DNA of 64,000 nt, taken from assembly GCA_012517475.1 (NCBI GenBank), contig JAAYUV010000100.1, positions 1 to 64,000 on the forward strand, read 5' to 3'. Source of the DNA: Peptococcaceae bacterium (GTDB lineage Bacteria; Bacillota; Desulfitobacteriia; Desulfitobacteriales; Syntrophobotulaceae). Below are positions 53,605 through 62,118 of the stretch, piece by piece (position 1 is the first letter of the stretch; the number at the start of each line of letters is the position of its first letter). The notes beneath the pieces were generated by a model that searched no databases, was not told the DNA's origin, and saw nothing but the letters and a program-made list of their open reading frames with translations. A program made the translations under genes and the position numbers.

Positions 53605-54846
53605 ATGAAACGGGGAAATATCATAAAACTTATAATAACCGTGATATTAGTCGTCGCTGCGGTTTTCTTTTCCATCCAACCCTTAACGGATTCGACTAAA
53701 GGAATTCCGCTGGGACTTGATTTACGCGGGGGAGTTCATCTGGTTCTCCAAGCCGAGCCAGGTAAAGACGGAGCCGCGGTTACTGACGAGGATATGTCAA
53801 AAGCAAAAGCTATTATTGAACAGCGTATTAACGGTTTAGGGGTTGCGGAACCCATTATTCAGGTTGATAACACCAGAAAAAGAGTTATCGTGGAACTTGC
53901 CGGGATTACCGATCCCGATAAAGCTGTGAATCTCCTAAAAACAACCGCAAAGCTGACATTTAGAGACGCCCAGGGGAACATCCTTCTGGATGGAGCCCAA
54001 TTGAAAGATGCAAAAGCAGGAACGGACACTTCCAAAGGAGCTGCCGATTATGTGGTTCATATTACCTTTACGCCCCAGGGAGCCACTCAATTTGCCAAAA
54101 TCACCTCAGAAAACATCGGCAAACAGATCGGGATTTATCTGGATGAAAAAATGATACAGAACCCGAGGGTTGAATCAGCCATTGTCAACGGTGAAGGGCA
54201 AATCACAGGGTATTCTTCCCTGGAAGAAGCAGCTCAATATGCGGTCATTCTTCGTTCCGGCGCCTTGCCTGTCAGTATGAGCATCGCGGAGAAACGTCAG
54301 GTTGGAGCTTTGCTTGGAGCTGATTCCCTGAACAAAAGCATGAACGCCAGTCTCTATGCCGTTATCTTTATTTTCTTATTCATGTTGGTTCTATACCGTC
54401 TTTCCGGTCTTGTCGCTAATTTTGCCCTGGTTGTGTTTGGGCTCATTGTTATTTGGTGCTTATATGCGATCGGAACGGTCCTTACCCTGCCTGGAATTGC
54501 GGGATTCGTCTTATCCATGGGTATGGCCGTAGACCTAAATATTATTATTTATGAAAGAATCAAGGAAGAAATCAAGTTGGGCAAATCGCTCAGGGCTGCT
54601 GTGGATGCAGGTTTTTCCAGAGCTTTTATCGCAGTTTTTGACTCCAATATTACAACCCTTTTTGCAGCTGCCGCCCTTTTCCTTTTAGGATCAACTTCTA
54701 TCAAAGGATTTGCGATCACATTAATTATAGGTATTATTGCCAGCTTATTTACAGGAGTAACATTCACCCGCTGGATTATGCGCTGGATTGTGGGAATTAA
54801 CCCTCGTCTGAGCAAATCTTTGTTCGGAATAAAGGGGGTAAAATAA
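53605..54846 (+). CDS. secD: Protein translocase subunit SecD
   Basis: Uses the proton gradient to complete protein export with SecYEG. 413 aa, six membrane helices. The N-terminal helix is followed by GLDLRGGVHLVLQAE. The large external P1 domain spans ~40-240. The second helix bundle contains MNASLYAVIFIFLFMLVLYR, GIAGFVLSMGMAVDLNIIIYERIKEE (with the conserved Asp), and DSNITTLFAAAALFLLG. Only the short SecD form is present; SecF is separate. Confidence 0.94.
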   Translation: MKRGNIIKLIITVILVVAAVFFSIQPLTDSTKGIPLGLDLRGGVHLVLQAEPGKDGAAVTDEDMSKAKAIIEQRINGLGVAEPIIQVDNTRKRVIVELAGITDPDKAVNLLKTTAKLTFRDAQGNILLDGAQLKDAKAGTDTSKGAADYVVHITFTPQGATQFAKITSENIGKQIGIYLDEKMIQNPRVESAIVNGEGQITGYSSLEEAAQYAVILRSGALPVSMSIAEKRQVGALLGADSLNKSMNASLYAVIFIFLFMLVLYRLSGLVANFALVVFGLIVIWCLYAIGTVLTLPGIAGFVLSMGMAVDLNIIIYERIKEEIKLGKSLRAAVDAGFSRAFIAVFDSNITTLFAAAALFLLGSTSIKGFAITLIIGIIASLFTGVTFTRWIMRWIVGINPRLSKSLFGIKGVK

Positions 54847-54847
54847 A

Positions 54848-55840
54848 ATGGCTGGAAAAACAACGGATAACAAAGTCATCAAAAACCGTGCCGAGACGGT
54901 AACTCCTGCTGCGGGAGACCTGACCTATGATCAGGTTAAACAGGAACACAAACTGTATTTTAATATTGTCAAACGCCGTTATATTTGGTTCGCGATTTCC
55001 TTGTTGATTCTTATCCCTGGGATTATTTCCCTCTTTATCCAAGGTTTGAATCTGGGGATTGATTTTACCGGCGGAACCATGCTGGATATTAAGTTTAATC
55101 AAGCCGTTACCCAACAAAAAATAACCAAAGCGCTCGAATCGGTCGGACTTGCCGGTACGGTCCAAATGTCCGGAGACACGGGAGCATTGATCAGGACCTC
55201 ATTCCTTGAGGATCAGAAAAGAGATGAATTGCTCTCCGCCCTTCAAAAAGATGCAGGCACTTTTGATCCGGGGAACCTGAAAGAGGATAAAGTAGGACCT
55301 GCGATTGGGGCGGAACTGCGGAGCGGAGCGGTGAAAGCGATTGCTCTTGCCTCAATCTTGATTTTGCTTTACGTTTCTGTTCGTTTCCGTTTCATCTATG
55401 CTGTTTCCGGTGTAGTTGCCTTATTGCATGATATTTTTGTTACGATTGGAATATTTTCTATATTCCAGTGGCAAATTGACGCTACATTTATTGCGGCAAT
55501 CCTCACCGTATTTGGTTATTCCATTAACGACACGGTTGTTATCTACGACCGGATCAGAGAAAATGAAAAGCGTATGAAGAAGAGAGACAGTTTTGAGGAC
55601 ATGGTTGATAAATCGGTATGGCAGACCATGGGGCGGTCCATCAAAACGGTTGGGACGGTTATCATTGCGCTGTTCTGCATCTATATTTTAGGCGGGGAAT
55701 CCACGAAAGTCTTTGCTTTAGCCATGATGATCGGAGTGTTCAGCGGAGCTTATTCTTCTATCTTCACTGCCAGTCAGATCGTTGTTGAAGTCAAGACGAG
55801 ATTTGTAGATAAGAAAAAACCCGGCACCGCTGAAGCATAA
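54848..55840 (+). CDS. secF: Protein translocase subunit SecF
   Basis: Partner of SecD. 330 aa. ATG 54848 is 1 base after secD. A ~40-residue polar N-terminus precedes the first helix, then GLNLGIDFTGGTMLDIKF. The membrane bundle has ILILLYVSVRFRFIYAVSGVVALLHDIF and AILTVFGYSINDTVVIYDRIREN, which is the family signature. Confidence 0.94.
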   Translation: MAGKTTDNKVIKNRAETVTPAAGDLTYDQVKQEHKLYFNIVKRRYIWFAISLLILIPGIISLFIQGLNLGIDFTGGTMLDIKFNQAVTQQKITKALESVGLAGTVQMSGDTGALIRTSFLEDQKRDELLSALQKDAGTFDPGNLKEDKVGPAIGAELRSGAVKAIALASILILLYVSVRFRFIYAVSGVVALLHDIFVTIGIFSIFQWQIDATFIAAILTVFGYSINDTVVIYDRIRENEKRMKKRDSFEDMVDKSVWQTMGRSIKTVGTVIIALFCIYILGGESTKVFALAMMIGVFSGAYSSIFTASQIVVEVKTRFVDKKKPGTAEA

Positions 55841-55983
55841 ATCGGATGCTCTTCAGACCGGATTTCTCAGAACCGATCAATTGAATGAGAAAAAAGCTAT
55901 TGTTCATAATAAGAAACAGGGATCTCGGGGCTGCCCGGGGTCCTTTCTTACATACAAGATAAAAACAGGGAAGGGTTGTTGTT

Positions 55984-56718
55984 ATGATGAAACTTACTGT
56001 TCTGGGCAGATGGGGAGCTTATCCCGCGCCGGGGGAGGCAACTTCGGGCTATCTTCTGGAAACGGACAGGCATAAAGTTCTGGTGGACTGCGGCAGCGGC
56101 GTTCTGGCTAACTTGTTTAAATTGATAAGACAAGAGGAACTTGATGCCTTATTTCTTTCTCATTACCATTACGATCACAGCGCTGATTTGGGTTGTTTGC
56201 AATATGCAATGAAAATCGCAATGGGTTTCAAGCGCAGGTCCCAGCCTCTCCCGATTTACGGAAATAATCGTTCTTCCCGATATTCCGAATTAAGTTATCG
56301 GGAATATACTGTTGGCAAGGAGATTCATCCGGACACTATAGTAGATCTCAGTGGTTTGAAAGTTACGTTTTATCAGACCGTACATGAAGAATATAATCTG
56401 GCCATGAGGTTTGAATATGAGGGAAAAGTTCTGGTTTATACCGGTGATCTTGGTCCGGCAACGCAGATTGCTGAATTTTGCAAAGGAGCAGATCTCTTAA
56501 TCTGTGAGACGAGTCTTTTCGAGCATGAAGAAGGGTTGTTTCCCGGGCATATGACCACCAAGCAAGCCGGGGAATTAGCTGAAAAGGCCGGAGTAAAGGA
56601 GCTTTTGCTGACACATTTTCCCCATATCGGAGAGATTCAAAAAATGCCGTCGGAAGCAGCAAAGTATTTTCAAGGCCAGGTCTGGCCGGCAGAAATTAAT
56701 AAGTCCTATGGGCTTTGA
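55984..56718 (+). CDS. Metallo-beta-lactamase-fold hydrolase (YhfI-like)
   Basis: A predicted cytoplasmic metal-dependent hydrolase, 244 aa, of the RNase Z/YhfI branch. The metal motif SHYHYDHSADLG is near residue 58. Later ligands are in VYTGDLGPA (Asp), LICETSLFE, GHMTTKQAGELA and LLLTHFPH. The N-terminus is KLTVLGRWGAYPAPGEATSGYLLE. ATG 55984 and ATG 55987 are both possible. The substrate is unknown. Confidence 0.85.
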   Translation: MMKLTVLGRWGAYPAPGEATSGYLLETDRHKVLVDCGSGVLANLFKLIRQEELDALFLSHYHYDHSADLGCLQYAMKIAMGFKRRSQPLPIYGNNRSSRYSELSYREYTVGKEIHPDTIVDLSGLKVTFYQTVHEEYNLAMRFEYEGKVLVYTGDLGPATQIAEFCKGADLLICETSLFEHEEGLFPGHMTTKQAGELAEKAGVKELLLTHFPHIGEIQKMPSEAAKYFQGQVWPAEINKSYGL

Positions 56719-56729
56719 CAAGCAACTAA

Positions 56730-56771
56730 AGTTTAAAATCCGAATATCATTGTAAAAAAATGTTTTAAACT
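56730..56771. other. 9-bp inverted repeat upstream of the second acetolactate synthase
   Basis: AGTTTAAAA (56730-56738) faces TTTTAAACT (56763-56771) perfectly. TATAAT at 56807-56812 follows without a clear -35. It may be an operator or may be chance in AT-rich DNA. Confidence 0.3.
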
Positions 56772-56848
56772 GTTATTAATATAGTGCATTTTTTATTAAA
56801 CTGTACTATAATACATTACAAGCGAAAGGAGAGGAGAGGATCCGATCA

Positions 56849-58540
56849 ATGAAAATGACCGGCGCGCAAGCAGTAATTGAATGTTTAAAACGCGAAGGGG
56901 TAGAAGTTGTTTTTGGTTACCCCGGCGGGGCGGTTTTAACTTTATACGATGAGTTATATATGGCAAACTTTCCCCATATTTTGCCAAAGCATGAGCAGGG
57001 CGCAATACACGCTGCTGACGGTTATGCAAGGGCTACCGGTAAAGTCGGAGTTTGTATAGCCACATCAGGCCCTGGTGCGACTAACCTCATTACCGGAATA
57101 GCTACCGCATATATGGATTCCATTCCTGTCGTTGTCATTACCGGTCAGGTAGCCGTATCCCTTATCGGGCGTGATTCATTTCAGGAAGCGGATATCCGCG
57201 GAATCACCACCCCGATTACCAAGCATAATTATTTGATTAAAGACGTAAAAGACTTGCCCAAAGCCATGAAAGAAGCCTTTCATATTGCCCGCTCAGGCCG
57301 CCCCGGACCGGTCTTGGTAGATATATCCAAGAATGTATTTGCTGCGGAGCTTGATTTTGAATATCCTCAAGCAATCAGCCTTCGCGGATATAATCCTGTA
57401 TATGAGGGAGACCCGGATTCGGTTGACGCTGTATACAAGGAACTGTTAAAGGCTGAGAAACCTCTGTTTTTTGTGGGAGGTGGAGTGAATCTCTCAGATA
57501 CATCCGAAATAATGAGAAAGATTATTGCTTACACCGGAATTCCCACTGTAACAAGTCTTATGGGGCTTGGCTGTATAGCCGAGGATGATCCCAATTATTT
57601 TGGAATGATCGGGATGCACGGCACTTATGCCGGGAATCTATCCACGACAGAAACGGATCTTCTGATCGGTTTGGGCGTTCGTTTTGATGACAGGGTTACC
57701 GGATTGCTCAATGAATTTGCTGCGAAAGCTAAAATCGTTCATTTTGATATCGATGCAGCTGAGGTCAATAAAAATGTCCGATCCCATATCAAAGTAATTG
57801 GAAATCTGGAGTGGTCTTTGGACCAACTTTATAGGAAAATTAAGGAACGTCCTGATACTGAATGGAAAGAACAATACCGCCCCTGGAAAGAAAAAATGGT
57901 AACCTGGATGAAGGAAAAGCCTTTAGTCTATAACAAAGAAACACAAAGAATCCTGCCGCAAGCCGTTATAGAAAAGATAAGTGAAATAACCCGAGGAAAC
58001 GCAGTGATCGTAACAGATGTAGGTCAGCATCAAATGTGGACCGCTCAATTTTATCAGTTTAAACAGCCGAGGTCGTTTCTGACTTCCGGTGGGCTGGGAA
58101 CAATGGGATATGGATTGCCTGCGGCCATGGGTGCACAAGTGGGGACACCCGGGAAAAAAGTTATCTGTATTTGCGGAGACGGCGGATTTATGATGAATTG
58201 CCAGGAATTGATGGCGGTGGCCGATTTGAATCTTCCTGTGAAAGTGATCATCCTGAATAACGGTTACCTGGGTATGGTTGCTCAATGGCAAAGGACGTTC
58301 TACAATCAGCATTATGCTCATTCCTGTATCAAAACGAAAACTGATTTTGTTAAGCTGTCGGAAGCAATGGGGGTACCTGCCATCCGTTTAGAAAATAAAG
58401 AGGATTTGGAAACAGCATTAGAAAAGGTCATCGCTTCTGATAGTCCTTATCTGGTTGATATCCGTATTCCGGAAGATGAAGATGTTTTACCGATGGTACC
58501 ATCGGGAGCACGGTTAGATCAAATGATCATGGGAGGCTAA
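56849..58540 (+). CDS. ilvB: Acetolactate synthase large subunit (second copy)
   Basis: Same reaction as the 19-20.8 kb copy. 563 aa, without the acidic N-terminal extension of that copy: it starts at the domain (MTGAQAVIECLKREGVEVVFGYPGG). Motifs: PKHEQGAIHAADGYARATG with the catalytic Glu, [28 protein letters not shown] (ThDP) and LNNGYLGMVAQWQRTFYN. It forms a two-gene unit with a small subunit and lies between secDF and recJ, away from the main operon. Confidence 0.94.
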   Translation: MKMTGAQAVIECLKREGVEVVFGYPGGAVLTLYDELYMANFPHILPKHEQGAIHAADGYARATGKVGVCIATSGPGATNLITGIATAYMDSIPVVVITGQVAVSLIGRDSFQEADIRGITTPITKHNYLIKDVKDLPKAMKEAFHIARSGRPGPVLVDISKNVFAAELDFEYPQAISLRGYNPVYEGDPDSVDAVYKELLKAEKPLFFVGGGVNLSDTSEIMRKIIAYTGIPTVTSLMGLGCIAEDDPNYFGMIGMHGTYAGNLSTTETDLLIGLGVRFDDRVTGLLNEFAAKAKIVHFDIDAAEVNKNVRSHIKVIGNLEWSLDQLYRKIKERPDTEWKEQYRPWKEKMVTWMKEKPLVYNKETQRILPQAVIEKISEITRGNAVIVTDVGQHQMWTAQFYQFKQPRSFLTSGGLGTMGYGLPAAMGAQVGTPGKKVICICGDGGFMMNCQELMAVADLNLPVKVIILNNGYLGMVAQWQRTFYNQHYAHSCIKTKTDFVKLSEAMGVPAIRLENKEDLETALEKVIASDSPYLVDIRIPEDEDVLPMVPSGARLDQMIMGG

Positions 58541-58544
58541 AGGG

Positions 58545-59042
58545 ATGAAACACACATTAGCCGTTCTTGTAGAAAATAAGCCCGGGGTTTTGACCCATAT
58601 TTCAGGATTGATCAGCCGCAGGGCGTTCAATATTGAAAGTATTGCAGCGGGGTACACGGAAGAGCCCGATATGACCAGAATTACCATCGTGGTGGAAGCT
58701 GATGATGAATATGAACTGGAACAGGTCGTCAACCAATTATCCAAGCTGATTGATGTTATCAAAATTATCGATCTTACCGGACAGGACAGGGTGCATCGAG
58801 AGCTTGCTTTGATCAAAGTCACGGCGGCACCGGAAAATCGCGCGGAAATTGTGAACATTGTAGAAATTTTCCGGGCGCATATTGTTGACGTAAATAAGGA
58901 AACCATGATTGTAGAGCTTACCGGGGAAGAGATGAAGATAGACGCCATGTGTGAGCTGTTGGAGGACTATGGCATCAGGGAGATTGTAAGGACCGGAAGG
59001 ATTGCGATTGGCAGGGGCCCGATTTCCGCTAAGGAAGTGTAA
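58545..59042 (+). CDS. ilvN: Acetolactate synthase small subunit (second copy)
   Basis: ACT-domain regulatory subunit, 165 aa, 4 bases after the large subunit. The N-terminus HTLAVLVENKPGVLTHISGLISRRAFNIESIAAGYTE is the ACT domain, and the C-terminal half (RELALIKVTA, IREIVRTGRIAIGRG) is complete. It is only moderately similar to the first copy, so feedback properties may differ. Confidence 0.94.
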   Translation: MKHTLAVLVENKPGVLTHISGLISRRAFNIESIAAGYTEEPDMTRITIVVEADDEYELEQVVNQLSKLIDVIKIIDLTGQDRVHRELALIKVTAAPENRAEIVNIVEIFRAHIVDVNKETMIVELTGEEMKIDAMCELLEDYGIREIVRTGRIAIGRGPISAKEV

Positions 59043-59151
59043 CCCGGCGCAACAGTTATCTTACTGGCTTTGGGCTTACTATTTAATAATTTTGTGTTTT
59101 AAGCTAATAAGAAAGTGACAGGTTATTTAATTCAATTCGTTAATTTTTTGG

Positions 59152-59177
59152 AAGGCGGTAAATTAACTGCCTTTTTT
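59152..59177 (+). terminator. Terminator after the second ilvBN pair
   Basis: AAGGCGGT pairs with ACTGCCTT (one G-T pair) around AAATTA, then TTTTT follows. Confidence 0.75.
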
Positions 59178-59274
59178 TCATTACTACACATTTTCGCTGA
59201 GTATAATTATTCCAGGGTTAACAGGAAATACTATATTCAATTATGTTTTATTTCATCATGTCGGGAGCAGAAAT

Positions 59275-59712
59275 ATGTTTTTGAAGCTTTTGTTATTAGA
59301 ATTTGTTTTACTCTCTATAGCCGGATTTTCTTTGTTCGGCAGGAACAAGGGAATGATTCTTTCGACAATCCTGGTATCATTGATTAATTATCTTATTAAT
59401 TCACCTGCAAGTTTTTGGTTTTGGGAAATAATCATTATGACCTATGGGATATTGGGAATTCTCATTAATTCTTCTTTCAACCATAAAACAAGGCATTTGC
59501 GGGTAGTCAAAGTATCAGCAGGTTCCGTAGCGGCCTTATTGGCCTCCGGCTTATTTCTGCCTTTTTTTCCTGCTCTTATTGCCTGGACTGTGGGTATTGG
59601 AATTCCTTTGATATTTACATACCGGGAAATTCCCAGATCCTTATTCCTGCAAATTATTTTTAAGTTTATTTTTTCTACCGGATGGCTTATTATAGGAAAT
59701 ATACTTTATTAA
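59275..59712 (+). CDS. Hypothetical membrane protein, 145 aa
   Basis: I do not recognise this family. Four or five hydrophobic stretches are visible: LLLLEFVLLSIAGFSLFG, MILSTILVSLINYL, FWEIIIMTYGILGILI, GSVAALLASGLFLPFFPALIAW, and IIFKFIFSTGWLIIG. It has few charged residues and no cysteine. It starts at ATG 59275 with GGGAGCAG upstream, directly before the LapA-domain gene. Confidence 0.6.
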   Translation: MFLKLLLLEFVLLSIAGFSLFGRNKGMILSTILVSLINYLINSPASFWFWEIIIMTYGILGILINSSFNHKTRHLRVVKVSAGSVAALLASGLFLPFFPALIAWTVGIGIPLIFTYREIPRSLFLQIIFKFIFSTGWLIIGNILY

Positions 59713-59755
59713 TGATGTTTTTTTTTCTAGAAACATATGGATGGAGGAATATTAT

Positions 59756-60079
59756 ATGTTCGTGTTGATGATATCCATTATTTTGGCCTTGATTATTGTC
59801 GTCTTTGCTGTTCAAAATGCAGCGATCGTACCTGTTCAATTTTTATTCTGGTCAACCGATCTTCCATTGGTTTTAGTAATTTTTTGTTCTGTTTTTGCAG
59901 GAGCCTTATTGATGTTTTCCTTTGCCCTTTGGAGGGAGTTCAAAAAACAGATTGGAAAAAGAGGGAAGAGTATTAACGGGAAAAAGGCTTCCGTAAATGG
60001 TCCCATTGATGTAACAGACTGTAAGACTTCGTCATCGCAAAATTCTGCCGAGATACCGCCTGTTGAAGAGAAAAAATAG
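59756..60079 (+). CDS. LapA-domain (DUF1049) membrane protein
   Basis: 107 aa. I chose ATG 59756, 7 bases after GGAGG; ATG 59741 overlaps that site. Two membrane helices (ISIILALIIVVFAVQNAAIVPVQF and LVLVIFCSVFAGALLMFSFAL) match the LapA domain. A basic stretch and a low-complexity tail follow. LapA proteins help assemble envelope components in other bacteria; the role in Firmicutes is not established. It is probably co-transcribed with recJ, 17 bases away. Confidence 0.8.
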   Translation: MFVLMISIILALIIVVFAVQNAAIVPVQFLFWSTDLPLVLVIFCSVFAGALLMFSFALWREFKKQIGKRGKSINGKKASVNGPIDVTDCKTSSSQNSAEIPPVEEKK

Positions 60080-60096
60080 ATTCTAAGAGGGCCAAT

Positions 60097-62109
60097 ATGT
60101 GGTGTTTATCACAAGACATTCAACATAAAACACAGCGGTTGGAAGCTGCAGGGATATCCGGGAGTATTACTCACATTTTGTGGAGCAGGGGATATCATTC
60201 TGTTGAACAAATTATGGAATTCCTGAGACCTTCTTTATTTGCTTTCCACTCCCCATTCCTTTTCAAGGATATGCAAGCCATAATAGATAGACTGAAAACG
60301 GCCTTGGATCGCCAGGAAAAAGTTCTTATTTATGGTGATTACGATGCGGACGGGGTAACCGGAACGGCGCTGATCTATAAAGTTTTGAAGAATTTCGGTT
60401 TTCAGGTAATCCTTTACGTTCCAAGCAGGGAAGAGGGTTATGGACTTCATGCTGAAGCCATTTATAAAGCGTCCGCACAGCAGGTTTCACTGATTATTAC
60501 TGTAGACTGCGGGATAACCGCAGTTGAGGAAACGTTACTAGCATCCGGACATGGGATTGACGTCATCATCACGGACCATCATGAACCCGGGGAGCGGCTC
60601 CCTCAGGCAGTCGGAATTCTGAATCCGAAAGTAGTTGATTCAGGTTATCCTTTTCAACATTTGGCCGGAGTCGGAGTGGCTTTTAAACTGGTACAAGCTC
60701 TTTTCAGCACTTTCCGGTACCCCGCGGGCAAAGGTACGGAGTTAGAATATTTAGATCTTGTCGCACTTGGCACGATTGCGGATATAGTTCCCTTGACCGG
60801 TGAAAATCGAGTTATTGTTCAATACGGTTTACAAGTTATGACCAAAACGAAACATTCAGGTATCCAAGCGATCCTGGAAGAGTGCGGGCTGTGGGGAAAG
60901 AAACTAAAGGCAGGTCAGATCTCTTACATCGTTGCTCCAAGAATTAACGCTGCCGGTCGGATGGACACTGCGCGTTTGGCTTTGAATCTCCTGCTTGAAG
61001 AAGACGTTCAGGATGCTATCCAAATTGCCAAAGCGCTAAATCAAGAAAATAATTTAAGACAGAGCACGGAACGCCAGATCCTTCAGCATGCTGAAGAGAT
61101 GCTGTCTTCAGCTCAGATTCCGGAAGTTATTGTTTTATCTTCACCGGACTGGCATCATGGTGTTATTGGAATTGTAGCATCAAGACTTGTGGAACGCTTT
61201 AAGCGCCCGGTGTTTCTCATTTCAGAAGAGGGGAATATCGGAAAAGGTTCTGCCAGGGGGATTTCCGGATATCATGTTCTGGAGGAATTAGAAAAACAGG
61301 CGCCGCTTTTAAGCAAATTCGGCGGTCATAAACAGGCTGCAGGTTTCACAATCCCGGTACAAAACATTGATTCGTTTCGGGAAGAGATCATCAACAGTTT
61401 CATTCAGAGTGGGCAGTCTTTGGAAGAACAATTATGGATTGATTCATTTGTGCCTTGCAGTGAGCTTAGCGTAAAACTTCAAAAAGAACTGGAGGAACTG
61501 GCGCCTTTTGGTTCAGGGAATCCGGCGCCCCTTCTCATGACTTCGGATTTGACGGTAAAGAAAATCATGACGATCGGAAAAAACGGTGAACATCTAAAAC
61601 TAATCCTGCAAAAGAACAATTTAATTCTCGAAGCTTTAGCCTTTAAAAAGGGCGGAGAATTGGAAAAGTTTAAACAACTCAAAAATATTGATATGATCTA
61701 TACGCTTGAGATCAACGATTACTTTGGTGAAGAGAGAATTCAGGCGGTTCTGAAAGATTATCGGGAAGCGATGGGGGATAGTTTTTCTGAAATTGCCGGT
61801 ACAAGTGATTCCGTAGATATACTGGATGGGGAAGAAATTATTTCAAACTCTGAAACAGGCACACCGGGGTTAGACAGAAAGATGCTTGTTGAAATTTATA
61901 AGACGATCAGAAATAAAGTCAATGAAAATAATCAGCTTTACTGGATGCCGGAAAAAAATGTACATACTCATATTGAGATGATCAAAATTTTGGAAGAGCT
62001 GGGAATTCTTCAATGGCTGGGAGGAACAGGCCCTTATCTTATAGAACTGAAAAACAAAGATAAAACGGATTTGCACCATTCTCTCCGCTTTAGATTGTTG
62101 AGTTGTTAG
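60097..62109 (+). CDS. recJ: Single-stranded-DNA-specific exonuclease RecJ
   Basis: 5'-3' exonuclease for recombination and mismatch repair. 670 aa. DHH motifs: IYGDYDADGVTGTAL, DCGITA, ITDHHEPGE, NPKVVDSGYPF and ALGTIADIVPL. The DHHA1 domain has GGHKQAAGFTI, and the OB fold follows (~460-560). There is a ~110-residue C-terminal extension that starts after QAVLKDYREAMG, with a helical end; its role is unknown. Confidence 0.92.
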   Translation: MWCLSQDIQHKTQRLEAAGISGSITHILWSRGYHSVEQIMEFLRPSLFAFHSPFLFKDMQAIIDRLKTALDRQEKVLIYGDYDADGVTGTALIYKVLKNFGFQVILYVPSREEGYGLHAEAIYKASAQQVSLIITVDCGITAVEETLLASGHGIDVIITDHHEPGERLPQAVGILNPKVVDSGYPFQHLAGVGVAFKLVQALFSTFRYPAGKGTELEYLDLVALGTIADIVPLTGENRVIVQYGLQVMTKTKHSGIQAILEECGLWGKKLKAGQISYIVAPRINAAGRMDTARLALNLLLEEDVQDAIQIAKALNQENNLRQSTERQILQHAEEMLSSAQIPEVIVLSSPDWHHGVIGIVASRLVERFKRPVFLISEEGNIGKGSARGISGYHVLEELEKQAPLLSKFGGHKQAAGFTIPVQNIDSFREEIINSFIQSGQSLEEQLWIDSFVPCSELSVKLQKELEELAPFGSGNPAPLLMTSDLTVKKIMTIGKNGEHLKLILQKNNLILEALAFKKGGELEKFKQLKNIDMIYTLEINDYFGEERIQAVLKDYREAMGDSFSEIAGTSDSVDILDGEEIISNSETGTPGLDRKMLVEIYKTIRNKVNENNQLYWMPEKNVHTHIEMIKILEELGILQWLGGTGPYLIELKNKDKTDLHHSLRFRLLSC

Positions 62110-62118
62110 AGGTATAGT

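Noticed and set aside
55881-56075. 64-codon frame before the metallo-hydrolase
   Set aside because: It overlaps the hydrolase start in another frame, with no ribosome-binding site or recognisable sequence.
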